From positions 4,553,849-4,617,848 of the forward strand of contig OU696584.1 of assembly GCA_916048095.2 (NCBI GenBank): 64,000 nt of DNA. The letters are read 5' to 3'. Both the position numbers and the translations under genes were made by a program. Position 1 is the first letter of the stretch; each line of letters opens with the position of its first letter. Source of the stretch: Sacculina carcini (taxonomy: Eukaryota; Arthropoda; Thecostraca; Sacculinidae). This document shows, one piece after another, positions 20,208-30,176 of this stretch. Under the pieces are notes generated by a model. That model saw nothing but the letters and a program-made list of their open reading frames with translations, ran no database searches and had not been told where the DNA came from.

Positions 20208-21158
20208 ATGATGAATCTTTCACCGAACCAGCTGCCGAACTTCGATGTTCACACCGAACCAGTGGGTCCACGATGGACAAAATGGATTACTAGATTCGAT
20301 AATTATCTTATTGCGATGGACATTACCGACGTGAAACGTCAATGTGCATTGTTGTTGCATTTTGCCGGGGAAGATTTGCATGAAATTGATCAGACAATCA
20401 CCGTACCAGAACCAACACCGACCAGTGGTGTGACTGCCTACGAGGCAATGATAAATGCACTGAAAACGTACTTTGAACCGAAACGCAACGTGCACTACGA
20501 AATATACACGTTCCAGTCAGCCAGACAAGAACCGAACGAATCACTAGATGAATTCGTCACCAGACTGCGGAAACTTGCCAAACATTGTGAGTTCACCAAC
20601 ACCGACAGAGAGATCCAATCCAGAATCATTCAAGGCTGTGTGTCCGATAAATTGCGCCGCAAAGCGTTGCTCGAGGAGATGTCACTATCAGCGCTTCTAT
20701 CTGCAGGCCGTGCAATGGAGAACGCAGAAAGGCAGGCGAGAGAGATTGAAAATCATCACAAACAACCGGCCGTCAACAGAGTTTGTGCTCGTTATGACCA
20801 GGAGCGCCAAAATAATCGTAAGACACACCAACATAACCATCGCAACCAACACTCGAATTCTATCATCTGTGGTCTGTGCGGCGGACATTATCCACATCCT
20901 GGAGGACAAAATTCGTGTCCAGCTCGCGGTAAAGAGTGCTACTCCTGCGGAAAGAGAAATCACTTCAGCAAGATGTGTCGTCAGCGATCATCAGTCACAA
21001 ACGGTCAACGACCATCAACCACAAACAGCCAAAGATCACCAAACACGAATAATCACCGACCACCAATCATCAGCGACCAACGTACACAACGAAGCGTGAC
21101 AACTAATCAGACTGACAGGGGGAGAAACGTCAGACAAATATCAGTCACCAGAGACTGA
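20208..21158 (+). CDS. gag: E5 Gag
   Basis: About 316 residues from MMNLSPNQLPNFD (an upstream ATG at 20193 is possible). The middle part has the conserved Gag motif region YTFQSARQEPNESLDEFVTRLRKLAKHC. Near the C terminus are a Cys/His block ICGLCGGHYPHPGGQNSCPARG and a zinc knuckle CYSCGKRNHFSKMC, the layout of Mag-clade Gag. The tail has near-repeats of SVTNGQRPSTTNSQRS type. No stops. Confidence 0.85.
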   Translation: MMNLSPNQLPNFDVHTEPVGPRWTKWITRFDNYLIAMDITDVKRQCALLLHFAGEDLHEIDQTITVPEPTPTSGVTAYEAMINALKTYFEPKRNVHYEIYTFQSARQEPNESLDEFVTRLRKLAKHCEFTNTDREIQSRIIQGCVSDKLRRKALLEEMSLSALLSAGRAMENAERQAREIENHHKQPAVNRVCARYDQERQNNRKTHQHNHRNQHSNSIICGLCGGHYPHPGGQNSCPARGKECYSCGKRNHFSKMCRQRSSVTNGQRPSTTNSQRSPNTNNHRPPIISDQRTQRSVTTNQTDRGRNVRQISVTRD

Positions 21159-22260
21159 TCAATCTACCTGCAAGGATCATGCTGAGTATGTGTTTTCAAT
21201 CGATCAACAATCAACAAAAACACCTATTGTACATGTGTATATCAATGATCAACCAGTGCCAGTGCTCATCGACTCTGGAGCCAGCGCGAACGTACTCGTG
21301 AAAGGTATGTATGACTCATTTCGACCAAGACCAAAACTTCGTTCGACCAACACAAAATTGTACGCGTATGGATCGAAGACGCCGTTAAATGTTCTTGGAG
21401 CTGTTGATGTGCAATTGTCGAAAGGTGAGAAGTGTGTTGAAACATGTTTTTATGTGGTTAAATCTAACACCGATTCACTTGTGGGCTATGAGACCGCCAC
21501 GGAACTTGGTTTACTTCAGATAGTCTGTTCTGTGCAGCAACTGTCTGACAGTGTGATTCAGAGACTCCTGAAAGAGTATCCTGTCGACCAGGGAATCGGC
21601 ATGCTGAGAGGTCACCAAGTGAAAATCCACTTCGACGAGAACGTAACACCAGTCGCTCAACCTCACCGCAGAATTCCTTTTCACATGCGCAAAGCTGTGG
21701 AAGCTGAAATCGATTCATTGTTGGAACTAGACATCATTGAACCGGTATCTGGACCAACACCTTGTGTGTCACCTATCGTCTGTGTTCCCAAACCGAAAAA
21801 TCGGTCAGAAAATCGCATTTGTGTCGACATGCGCTGCCCAAACACGGCAATTCAGCGTGAGCGTCATATCTCTCCAACAGTCGACGACATCATTCATGAT
21901 CTCAATGGAGCCGGATATTTCAGTAAGATTGATTTTCGCAGCGGATATCACTAGCTAGAACTCCACCCAGATAGCCGAAAAATCACCACATTACCCATGT
22001 TGGAAATTTCCGATACAAACGACTGAATTTTGGCATCTGTTCTGCAGCAGAAGTCTTCCAAAGAACGATCGAGCAAGTTCTCGCCGGAATTCAAAACGTA
22101 CGAAATTTTGCAGACATTATCGTCTATGGCAAGACACAATCCGAACACGAGCAAGCTTTACGCAATTGTAACTTGTGCTCCATGTCTTCACCCAATAACA
22201 AACGGAAGATTGCACGATGTATTAAAGATGAAGATGAAACAAGGCCGTAGAGATGAGAAT

Positions 22261-22400
22261 GACGAGCAAAAACGCAACCAAGAAGAATACACAGAACGCC
22301 ACGAGAACAACTCAACCGCGCACTAACACAATTCCTGTACCACCACAGCTCACAACACACACAACCACTCCTCGTATGACACTGCCCTTCTTACCAGCAA
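22261..22400 (-). repeat. E6 left direct repeat
   Basis: CGAGCAAAAACGCAACCAAG through CTTCTTACCA, repeated at 24698-24837 with few changes. Possibly part of an LTR. Confidence 0.7.
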
Positions 22401-24714
22401 TTACCGTGTGGCTCGTAGGCACAACGATACATGGGGTTGATTTTCCACCCTGCTAAGAAGCATCGAAATTCCCGACTGCAAAATGCTGTTCCGTTGTCAA
22501 GCAGCACTTCTCGTGGCGCTCCTCGTTCCAAGGATACTTCTTGCAATTGATCTACTATATGCTTGGAGTCCTCTCGCCACAACGCTCTCCAAATTGCATA
22601 ACGCGATGGACCGCAATCAATAATAGACAAATACGATGTCCCGCGGTAGTGAGTGACGTCCATTGCCAGTCGCTGCCAAACGGTTTTCACAGTCAGGCTG
22701 CCTCGCTCCCACTTCACAGGGGCGGGGTCAATAGAACGGCACGAGTCGCATGATGTCACTACATTGTGTGCTAGTCTTCTTGTCGCGAAGCGGTTCCTCC
22801 TTTTGGCAAAGTACTGCGTTCTCCGTACTCCCGGATGTCCTGCCAGCTGATGCACCTCTTTCATCTCTGCCTCACTCATGCTCTCCCGTGGAGTGCCGCT
22901 GCAACACACATTCGATTCCTCTGAAGCATTCAACCACCTGAGAGGCACTCGGGTCAAAACATCGGCGATGTTTTCTTTCGATGGTACGTGGACAACTTCT
23001 ATTGCCAGTCCTAGCTCCTCCCTCACACATTTGAGAGTTTCGAGTCGTCTCCTAATCAATAATTCTCCAATAGCCTTGGTTTTTACTCTTACGGCTCCGG
23101 TAAGCACATCTTTCATCCATCGAAAAACAGTGAACGAATCGGTTTTTACTGTTATATTTTCCATATTCCACGCTGCAGCCAAATTCAGCCCTTTTAGAGC
23201 AGCATCCATTTCCGCCATGTTAATATGCTGACTGTCCTTTCGTAGCCAACATGCGTCCTCTACCACGTCGCCGTTTATTTCAAGCACCACCCCCAGCGCC
23301 AACTGGCTTGCATCTACCCAAACATTCATCTGGTTTCCTTTCACACTCCACGTTCCTCTCGCAGCGTCTTCGTTCTTAACTCTATCTGCAAACTGTTTCA
23401 ATACACTCAAACATCTCTGATCCACAATCTCGTCATCCCAACCTTGACTTGATTCATTTGCCAGTCTCTTTACAAATGAAGCCGCGACTCGCATCCATCC
23501 TCCCACTGGTAGGTGCCCAATCACCTGCCCGCAGAAACTGAAAACTTTCCTCCGAGTTATCGGGCCTCTTGACTCTTCTATGATGTTGTCTCTTGTCCAT
23601 GACAACTTGCCATTGTCGCGTTGAAGACTCAACCCCAATACGCGACAAGTCGGATTGGCCCGCGAGGCCGCATTGCACACCAGGCCAAACTGATTAAAAA
23701 TGTTCGCTCACCTTTTCCGCAGTTACTCCCGACTCGTCCACAATGATGTCGTCAATATACGACGAAGCTGAACCCTGGATTACGTCGTCTTGAGCCAGCA
23801 CATACTCGACGATAACCTTCATAATCATTGGTGCAACACTGAGTCCAAATCCGAGCCGTGTCAAACAGTATCTCTTCCCTTGTACAATCACCGTTTGATA
23901 ACTCCAGAGCTCGGGGTCAACATGTATCTTCAGGTATGCCTTTCTCAAATCCAGTAGTGCAATTTTGTCACCTTTTCTTCGCCAATCCCGCAACTTTTGA
24001 TGGCAAACATCAGCTTCTGCAGTGTGCAGCTCGATATAGTGGTTGAGTTGACGAAAGTCCATAACTGGGCGAACTTTGGACTTGTTTTTCTGATTTACCA
24101 CCATCAGTGGTATAAGTCCCTTTGCTGGTCCATGGATCTTCGAGTCGTGGTCTATTAACCAGCCCTCACTGATCCAATGCTGAATTTCATCTTTGTATGC
24201 TTCCCGAAGGTTGTGAGAAATGTTGTATTCAGCCGTCTGATTAGTCAGAATCTCTGGTTGAGTGGCCCATTTCCATTTGACGCTCCAAAAATTTCCCTCT
24301 TTGTCGTATGTGGCAGAGAAATCGCTGTGCTCTATCGAGAGACATTGGGTTTCCGCCACCGCCATAGCGTCCTCTGTGCGGCTGACACACCATGCCTGTG
24401 AATCTAGTCCAAAGGAGGGATGTAGGTCGACATCCAACGATAATCCCCCCAACGATTTCACGCAGTCCAATCCAAGTACGACGTCCATACCAACAGGCCT
24501 GTGGTTCACCACTAGGGCGTCGATGTCTATTCTTTTTGCACCGTCCACTTCAACGTCTACGCGACACTCTCCTTCACACGCCATCTCGTCACCACTGATA
24601 GTTACCAATGTTGTATCAGTTCTTCTTAAACGGCTATCACATAAACGTTTGTATACTAGGCTCCTAGTACAACCAGTGTCCAGCATTGCACGAATTGCAC
24701 GAGCAAAAACGCAA
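22391..24714 (-). pseudogene. pol: E6 Pol fragment (protease to integrase core)
   Basis: From about 24700 down: protease MLDTGCTRSLV, reverse transcriptase with VMDFRQLN and SSYIDDIIVD, then a one-base insertion in an A/T run at 23696-23700 that shifts the frame. RNase H (VWVDASQ, MAEMDA, VKTDSF), ADVLTRVP, integrase zinc domain (HQLAGHPG..CDSC) and core (AMDVTHYRG, LLDNGTAF) follow. It ends at EPHGN near 22400, before the catalytic Glu. Closely related to E3 in every domain. Confidence 0.88.
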
Positions 24715-24837
24715 CCAAGAAGAATACACAGAACGCCACGAGAACAACTCAACCGCGCACTAACACAATTCCTGTACCACCACAGCTCACAACACACACA
24801 ACCACTCCTCGTATGGCACTGCCCTTCTTACCAACAA
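24698..24837 (-). repeat. E6 right direct repeat
   Basis: Second copy of the 140-bp repeat. The pol frame starts immediately to its left (AIRAMLDTG on the minus strand). Confidence 0.7.
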
Positions 24838-25179
24838 CTTCATAGCTGAACTCCCAACTGTAAAGCTCATAAGCGCAACAACGCACCACTGTATGCGCAC
24901 ACACGCGCATCAGCTTACACTACAGCTTTCAATCATCACTACACTAGCTCCGCTTATGCCCTTGACACTCACTACACTAGAACATACGCACAAGCACACA
25001 CACATACATACATACATACATTCGCACACGCTCACACTCACACACAAATGCACGCACACGCCAATACAGAACTACACACAAGCACACACACACACATACA
25101 TACATACATACGCACACGCTCACACTCACACACAAATGCACGCACACGCCAATACAGAACTACACATATGTAATATACA
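24838..25179 (+). repeat. CA-rich tract with an 85-bp tandem duplication
   Basis: At about 24990-25164 a unit with ACACACATACATACATACAT, CGCACACGCTCACACTCAC and CCAATACAGAACTACACA occurs twice in tandem. It lies at the right end of E6. Confidence 0.8.
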
Positions 25180-27396
25180 CAAATGTAATTCGTCGTCTTC
25201 ATGAGAGTGGTTTAACTATTCAACCGAAGAAATGTGAGTTTGATGTACCATATCTGACATTTTATGGATTCAATTATTCCAAAGAAGGCATATCTGCAGA
25301 TCCCGCTAAGGTGAAAGCATTATCAACCATGTCAGCACCATCAAACGTCGGCGAAGTACGAAGTTTCCTGGGTATGACCAACTACCTTTCACGTTTCATC
25401 AATAATTATGCTGACATCACTACACCTCTACGTGCTCTTACACGAAAAGATACACCGTGGAAATGGAGCAGTGAAGAAGAATCGGCATTTCAAACGATCA
25501 AGCGGAAATTATCTAGTCAATCAACTTTGTCGTATTTTGATCCGAGCAAGCACACAGAAATAAATGTTGATGCTAGTCCACACGGCATAGCTGCTATCTT
25601 ATCTCAGCGCAGTGGGGCACATGATGAAGTCACCGATATCGTAGCTTATGCTAGTCGAGCTCTATCACCCGTGGAGCAGCGGTACTCTCAAACCGAACGA
25701 GAAGCCCTCGCAATTGTATGGGGATGTGAACATTTCAGGATCTACATTTGTGGTCAACCTGTCACCGTTGTAACCGGTCACAAACCAGTTGAACTCATCT
25801 GGAACAATCCGAAATCTAAACCACAAGCAAGAATCGAGAGATGGGGACTCCGTCTTCAGCCATACGACATCCACATCAAGTACAAGACTGGAAAATCTAC
25901 TCCAGCTGACTATATGTCCCGCCACCCTATCGACGACGTCACCAATTCATCTGAATCAGATAATGCTGAAGAATATGTGAACTACATCATCCAAAACGTT
26001 ATCCCGAAGGCGATGACGCTCGAAGAAGTGCAGTATCACGCCGTCCGTGATCCTACCATGATTCGTCTGACAGAGCTGATAGAGTCAGATTACTGGAAGA
26101 TTGACCAATCAAATCCTGATGTCGATCAGCACTTCCTGAAGAGCATGCACAACGTCAGAGATGAACTTACCTTATCGTCCGACCGGGGAACCATTCTTCG
26201 AGGCAACAGAATCATTATACCACCGTGTCTACAAGACCGAGTGATCAACCTGGCTCATGCTGGAGATCAAGGCGTTGTGAAAACCAAGAGTCTACTTCGT
26301 GAGAAAGTATGGTTGCCAGGTATAGACAAGAAAGTAGAAGACACCATCAGCAAATGCATGGCATGCCAATCAACCAGCAGCCCCAACAAACCTGAACCAT
26401 TTTCAATGAGCAGCCTGCCAATCCGACCATGGCATGAAGTGAGCGTTGATTTTATGGGTCCTTTACCGAACGGCATATATCTGTTTGTCATCATTGACGA
26501 CTACTCTCGATACCCGATAGTGTATCCCACATCAAGTACCTCATTCAATGCCACAGCATCACTTCTGGACTCAGCATTCGCCATGTTTGGCACACCAAAG
26601 ATCGTCAAGACAAACAATGGTCCACCATTTAATGGTCCTCAATTCGAACAACTATCCAACTACCTCGTTTTTCATCACCGTAAAGTAACTCCCTTGTGGC
26701 CTAAAACAAATGGGCACGTTGAACGATTCATGAAAACACTGAAACGAGCTTTGTCTGCAGCATCTGTAGAGCAAAAACCTCTCCAACAAGCTTTGAATAC
26801 GTTTCTACGGCAGTACAGATCTACACCTCATCCTTCGACTGGAAAGTCACCGTGTGAGTTGCTGTTTGGTAGGTCTGTGAGGTCTTTGTTACCTGAAAGT
26901 TTTCCACCAATGGATGACAACACAGTTCGCGATCACGACACCTCCGCGAAGACCAAGATGAAATTTTATGCCGACAAAAGAAGCAAACATCAACGACTGA
27001 GAGTAGGAGATCAAGTCCTCGTACCAGCAACCAGAAAGGACAAGCTGACTCCAAATTTCAAACCGACACCGTATACTGTCGATCGAGTGAAGGGTACAAT
27101 GATAACCGCTCGATGCTAAAATCATACCGTGACGCGAAACAGTTCACTCTTCAAGCCATGTCCAAACGTCAACCTGAACCACACCACAGATTCGTCTGAT
27201 GAAGAGGAGGAAGGACTTGTGATTCCGACCAGCGCTGACCACGTTCCGGGTTATCCAACAAGCGCTGAACAAGTTCCTGACCATCCGACGGAGGAAGCAG
27301 TTGGGCCGGAGGAGCCTGTCCCTGCACCACGTCGATCTACAAGACCACGACGCCCTCCAGAGAGATATAGAGAGTTCTTTTCATAAGGGGAGTGAA

Positions 27397-27593
27397 TGTA
27401 ATGTCGTGACTACTATTATTTATCTAAATATTATGCGTTGTGCGGCAGTGAAGCCGCAATGAGGACGTTGGTGGTGTGTTGGGACCGCGTGTAGCTTTGG
27501 TTGTGTTTGTATCGTTATATTTGATATTCTATCGTGCAGATAATTAATTACATTGTTGTATGAAAATATCCAGAGTGTCAAGTGGGTATTACA
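27397..27593 (+). repeat. E5 3' LTR
   Basis: 197 bp matching 19935-20131. The ATATC duplication follows. Confidence 0.9.
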
Positions 27594-27603
27594 ATATCCA
27601 ACA

Positions 27604-28279
27604 CTAATCTATGACATCATCCCCTGTTTCTCAAGAAACAAAACTGAAAGTTGAACTGAAAATACAAGCAGAAAAGCAAACGCGGAATCAAATTAAACAA
27701 GGAATAAACAGGACAAAAAGTTCCGACTCCACGACCTCCATCAGGCGCACACCATGACTGCGTCGAAGCACAACACGGCTAGCCCCAGCGTCGACCGCGC
27801 TCCCGCTTCCGCTCGTGCTCTTCAGTGCTCCGCTGCAGCCTGCCGTCTCCTACATCACCGGCTGCCGCGACAGGGCACAACACCCCGACCCCAGTGCTCT
27901 TCAGCATCCTGCCGCAGCTAGCCGAGACCGCCGTTCACACATACTACGCCATCTCGTCTTTCTTTCTTCCAGATCCCCGGCTTCAGCAGCTCTCGCTCCA
28001 CCAGCCCTCCAGCACCAGCAGCTTCCACCGCCAGCTTAGCGACGTGCCCAGCTCCAATACGGACGGAGTGAGCATGATCCGCCACAGCTTCCACGCTGCC
28101 TCCAACCGGCACCATGCCTCACCACCGTCCCTACAACACGCTCCTGACACGCAACTGAGAACCTCCACTGCTGCTGTCCTCCCCTGGTGCTGAAGGCATC
28201 ACCACTGCTGCTGAAGCCGGAACCAAATTTTTATCGAATTAAAATTTCACCAAAACTTCATTCAAACCGAAATAAAATA
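27604..28279 (-). other. E4 internal region
   Basis: GC-rich, Pro/Ala/Ser-like frames in all readings, with weak similarity to the E1 inside. No domain recognised. Nonspecific composition explains the open frames on both strands. Confidence 0.6.
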
Positions 28280-28310
28280 GCCGAAATAGCTTGTTACAGG
28301 CCGGTTAGCT
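28280..28310 (-). promoter_or_regulatory. E4 double tRNA-5'-end site (Phe and Ile)
   Basis: Plus-strand order: GCCGAAATAGCT (28280-28291, tRNA-Phe 1-12), TGTTACA (28292-28298), GGCCGGTTAGCT (28299-28310, tRNA-Ile 1-12), then LTR core TGTAAAAG. Read on the minus strand, the LTR core ends ACA, then the Ile-type site, then a 7-base TGTAACA, then the Phe-type site. Confidence 0.7.
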
Positions 28311-28578
28311 TGTAAAAGCAGACATGAAGAACAAAAACAAAATATGTATTAGAAGACGGGCGTGCGGAGGCATTGCAGCCCCACGCGCGCCCACAAGACC
28401 CAGCACACCGACACACACTCCACGACGCTCACACAACGACTCCCGAAACATGACTCCACCACGTGGCACGCGCAGTCAGCAAACCGGACAATCCACCATT
28501 CAAATGCACGCTCATATACACATACAGCTCCTTCACTCGCACTCATACAAAATAGTGATTCATATACAATATCCAACA
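28292..28578 (-). repeat. E4 right LTR
   Basis: Starts TGTTACA, then GGCCGGTTAGCT, then TGTAAAAGCAGACATG, and ends near CCAACA at 28578. The shared 19-bp start suggests the tRNA-Ile-like block is part of the LTR in this element. Confidence 0.75.
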
Positions 28579-29340
28579 CTAATCACTGATTACATACTGT
28601 CCATAATATAATAATATACAGTATATAATTACACACTAATTATATACTGTATGTGTATATGAGCGTGCATTTGAATGGTGGATTGTCCGGTTTACACATA
28701 TATGGCTATGAATAACAGAGATTTTAGGTTTTTCATACATCTTCAGCGTATTTGCATTGCTCTTCTACGCATGACGATTTTTTCCAATTTGCACACACAT
28801 ACACATACATAAGCACAAACATACACACAAACATACACAAACACAAACACACACAAACACAAACACACATACACACACACAAATACAAACACACACACAC
28901 AGACACACACATGCACAAACACACACATACATTACATTACATTACATTAAGACATTTATATCGCGCTTTTCACCCGAGGGTCTCTGTGATAGATTAGATA
29001 TTGTATATGAATCACTGTTTTGTATGAGTGCAAGTGAAGGTGCTGTATGTGTATATGAGCGTGCATTTGAATGGTGGATTGTCCGGTTTGCTGACTGCGC
29101 GTGCCACGTAGTGATTATTACTTCATTGTCACATATAGACAATGAAGATTCCGATGCTGAACAAACAAACACACACACACACGCACATACACACACACAT
29201 ACACACACACACATACACACACACATACACACATACACACACATACACACATACACATAATCGCACACACACACATTTACACACATGCACACACATACAC
29301 ACACATACACACACATACACATACACACACACATACAAAC
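28579..29340. repeat. (CA)n tracts with inverted E4 LTR pieces and a LINE tail
   Basis: Contains CA tracts at 28795-28930 and 29162-29335. Inverted copies of E4 LTR segments are at 28640-28700 and 28991-29120, which could form a hairpin with 28450-28575. At 28930-28975 is a minus-strand CR1-like 3' end (AAAAGCGCGATATAAATG followed by an ATTAC/GTAAT repeat). Confidence 0.7.
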
Positions 29341-29357
29341 TTGTTGTGCTGTACCAG

Positions 29358-29495
29358 GTGACGCTGCTGGTGGTTGGAATGGTGCAGTTGGCGCCGGACT
29401 CCACCATGGGTGCCAACAAGTTCATCGTGATCGCGGTCGGAGTGTGTCTGCTTGCGCTAGGCTCGGTGTGTCTGATCGGCATGTGTCTGTATCAG
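29358..29495 (+). CDS. Orphan exon, two membrane segments, unknown gene
   Basis: 138 bp (46 codons, phase 0 at both ends) between GTACCAG and CAG|GTGTGT splice sites. It encodes VTLLVVGMVQLAPDSTMG then NKFIVIAVGVCLLALGSVCL, one partial and one full hydrophobic segment. GC and codon third positions are higher than in the surrounding AT-rich DNA, which is why I think it is coding. I do not recognise the family and found no partner exon in the window. The 3' splice site follows a (CA)n tract. Confidence 0.4.
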
Positions 29496-29952
29496 GTGTG
29501 TGCACCGCTGTTCACACTGTTCCAGCTGGTTTAGACTGTCTATATGACACGCCGAAAGTCGTACTGTGACCCGGGTCAATATTCCAGCCACGGTGAACCT
29601 CCGGCACACCAGAGTTCAGCAGGGATCCAGGATATTAGGCCTACGGGCCATTGGCGCATACGCTTCAGTCCGGCTCTTTTTCTCTTGTTAGGTTAAGTGA
29701 GGTAGGCTGGGTTATGTTTGGTTAGTCCGTAGGGGTAATATTCTCAGCTCCGCACCGGAGTATGAAACAAACAAGGGCGGAGGCAGCAACACTTGTCTGA
29801 GGAAGAATGGCGATTTATATTTAACCATTTAAGATTTATATTTACATTAATAATATTAAACTCCCGTGACGCGTCCAAATAACAAGCAATGTTACAAATT
29901 AATGAAATTTACAAATATAAAACGTTGCAAGTATAATTTTTCAGTATACTTG
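29496..29952. other. Unassigned, no gene seen
   Basis: Probable intron or intergenic DNA, with a short GGTTAAGTGAGGTAGGCTGGG stretch near 29690. No coding pattern. Confidence 0.4.
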
Positions 29953-30176
29953 TACTGGTGGATCCAGAGGGGCGGTGGGCCCAAGGGGCTGAAGCCCCCC
30001 ACATGTTTCTATCAATTCCTCATAACAAAGAGGTTAACTAAATAGAGGCGAAGACAAATATTGTTCTGTAGAATTTGTTGATATAAGCATTATCATAAAG
30101 ACGTTGCATAGTGATGCATGCAAATGACTGATCGCTCCCGAATTTCAGCCCCCCAAAATTGTACTCTAGATGTGCG
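29953..30176 (-). mobile_element. MITE copy (CAGTGGCGGATCCAG family), ends degraded
   Basis: Starts TACTGGTGGATCCAG and shares long blocks with 61680-61914 and 59775-60395 (TTTGTTGATATAAGCATTAT, GTTGCATAGTGATGCATG, ACTGATCGCTCC). The right terminal repeat is mutated (CTCTAGATG in place of CTCTGGATC). Confidence 0.75.

Larger units (their letters stand above)
22167..25179 (-). mobile_element. E6: truncated E3-like element inside E5
   Basis: Minus-strand pol of the E3 type lies between two direct repeats of about 140 bp (22261-22400 and 24698-24837). Outer edges are estimated from where E5 pol breaks (ALRN, about 22166) and resumes (VIRRLHESGL, about 25180). No clear TSD is visible. Gag is missing and the integrase stops at the left repeat, so both ends of the coding part are cut next to the repeats. 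Confidence 0.75.
21159..27386 (+). pseudogene. pol: E5 Pol, inactivated and split by E6
   Basis: The frame is +1 relative to gag. Protease LIDSGASAN (near 21268), then reverse transcriptase to SGYH at 21951, where a TAG (21952-21954) replaces a codon. Frameshifts follow, and the catalytic pair reads NFADIIVYG, one Asp short. E6 interrupts near 22167 and pol resumes near 25180. RNase H reads TGHKPVEL where TDHKP is usual. Integrase zinc domain HAGDQG..CMAC; the core has VDFMGP and NGHVER, but KTNNGPPF lacks the second Asp. A TAA at 27117-27119 precedes the C-terminal tail, which ends RPPERYREFFS at 27386. Confidence 0.9.
19935..27593 (+). mobile_element. E5: degenerate Mag-like gypsy element inserted in E4 LTR
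   Basis: LTRs of 197 bp (19935-20131 and 27397-27593) start TGTAATGTCG, with a perfect 5-bp TSD ATATC at 19930-19934 and 27594-27598. Purine tract ATAAGGGGAGTGAA precedes the 3' LTR. Gag and pol are in different frames. Pol is split by E6 and has lost catalytic residues in all three enzymes, so it is dead. Confidence 0.92.
19653..28578 (-). mobile_element. E4: short LTR element on minus strand, split by E5
   Basis: Direct repeats of about 287 bp: left copy 19653-19934 plus 27599-27603 after E5, right copy 28292-28578. Without E5 it is about 1.27 kb. The internal part (27604-28279) shares GC-rich blocks with E1 (for example CGACAGGGCACAACACC), but I found no surviving pol domain. I found no TSD, so rearrangement or recombination with another copy is possible. 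Inverted pieces of the same LTR occur at 28640-28700 and 28991-29120. Confidence 0.7.

Noticed and set aside
24990..25164. CRISPR-like array
   Set aside because: Only two tandem 85-bp CA-rich units with no spacers, in animal DNA. It is a microsatellite-type duplication.
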